Both the position numbers and the translations under genes were made by a program. Source: Nitrospira defluvii (GTDB taxonomy: Bacteria > Nitrospirota > Nitrospiria > Nitrospirales > Nitrospiraceae). From it: a stretch of DNA of 64,000 nt. Each line of letters opens with the position of its first letter. Position 1 is the first letter of the stretch. Positions 63,829-64,000 of the stretch are shown piece by piece. The DNA lies in contig WYAX01000029.1 of the NCBI GenBank assembly GCA_011525625.1, positions 124,001 to 188,000 of the forward strand, written 5' to 3'. The notes under the pieces were generated by a model. It made no database searches, was not told the DNA's origin, and saw nothing but the letters and a program-made list of their open reading frames with translations.

Positions 63829-64000
63829 TCAGGGCATCTGCATCGCGGGCTGCTCTCCATGAAGATAGAATCCATGCCCGCTTTTCCTGCCCAGCCAGCC
63901 GGCTTCCACGTATTTCCGCAACAGGGGACAGGGACGAAACTTCGGATCACCCAGGTCCTGATGCAAGACCTCGCAGATGGCGAGCACCGTATCCAGGCCG
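63829..64000 (-). CDS. 3-hydroxyacyl-CoA dehydrogenase, C-terminal part (cut by the window end)
   Basis: Only the last about 56 codons are present; the gene runs beyond base 64000. The sequence [36 protein letters not shown] and HGFYLH is the characteristic C-terminus of 3-hydroxybutyryl-CoA dehydrogenase. It oxidises 3-hydroxyacyl-CoA with NAD. It is upstream of icmA by 31 bp in the same operon, and a butyryl-CoA product of the mutase would need this activity. Confidence 0.88.
   Translation of the reverse strand, partial: GLDTVLAICEVLHQDLGDPKFRPCPLLRKYVEAGWLGRKSGHGFYLHGEQPAMQMP

Overview
The window is 64 kb of GC-rich, gene-dense bacterial chromosome, about 50 protein genes, one tRNA and no rRNA, CRISPR array or complete mobile element. 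The gene mix points to a Gram-negative, aerobic or microaerobic chemolithotroph, most likely a Nitrospira-type member of Nitrospirota. The indications are OprP-type porins, LapA, a one-polypeptide cbb3-type oxidase, a large molybdate locus and an IS256-like relic. This placement is inference from gene content; no phylogenetic marker for nitrite oxidation lies in the window.

Layout. 1-10.0 kb: a GH20-like exported protein, ychF, a ferritin-like protein, trmL, tex, an FMN-binding protein, and a two-component pair (membrane kinase plus NtrC-type sigma-54 activator). 10.2-21.8 kb: an oxyanion (molybdate/tungstate-like) locus. It has two divergently placed sets of OprP-type porin, ModA-like binding protein and paralogous lipoprotein, with an XRE/PBP-domain regulator between them. 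A canonical modA, a small lipoprotein, a shortened Mop protein and modBC follow. A 187-bp imperfect palindrome separates the porin from modA. 21.8-24.7 kb: a gene-poor stretch with a histone-H1-like protein and a Cys-rich miniprotein. 24.7-27.4 kb: homospermidine synthase plus a group IV decarboxylase. 27.7-28.8 kb: a LexA-like XRE repressor with a perfect operator palindrome and two small genes. 28.9-29.4 kb: tRNA-Met(CAT) and a decayed IS256-family transposase tail. 29.5-32.1 kb: PAS histidine kinase and NarL-type regulator. 32.3-34.6 kb: a TPR gene and an exported-protein gene, both showing frame disruption. 35.1-41.4 kb: a 31-aa membrane peptide, site-2 protease, glucose-6-phosphate dehydrogenase, GH15 enzyme and a cyclase. 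41.6-46.5 kb: the oxidase cluster. 46.8-49.5 kb: NhaA, LapA and MscS.

49.5-64.0 kb is one tightly packed minus-strand operon for branched-chain acyl-CoA catabolism. It encodes 3-hydroxyacyl-CoA dehydrogenase (cut by the window end), a split B12 mutase, a metallo-beta-lactamase-fold hydrolase, methylcrotonyl-CoA carboxyltransferase, an enoyl-CoA hydratase, HMG-CoA lyase, MeaB, the methylcitrate cycle (PrpD, PrpB, PrpC), an acyl-CoA synthetase and an acyl-CoA dehydrogenase. The mutase large subunit carries the Phe/Gln pair typical of isobutyryl-CoA mutase rather than the Tyr/Arg pair of methylmalonyl-CoA mutase. The operon can therefore be read as funnelling leucine-type, isobutyryl and propionyl units into central metabolism.

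The most interesting items are the duplicated porin/lipoprotein/binding-protein system, the isobutyryl-CoA-mutase-type operon, the fused cbb3-type oxidase with its small partners, and the LexA-like repressor whose operator overlaps its own promoter on an apparently leaderless transcript.
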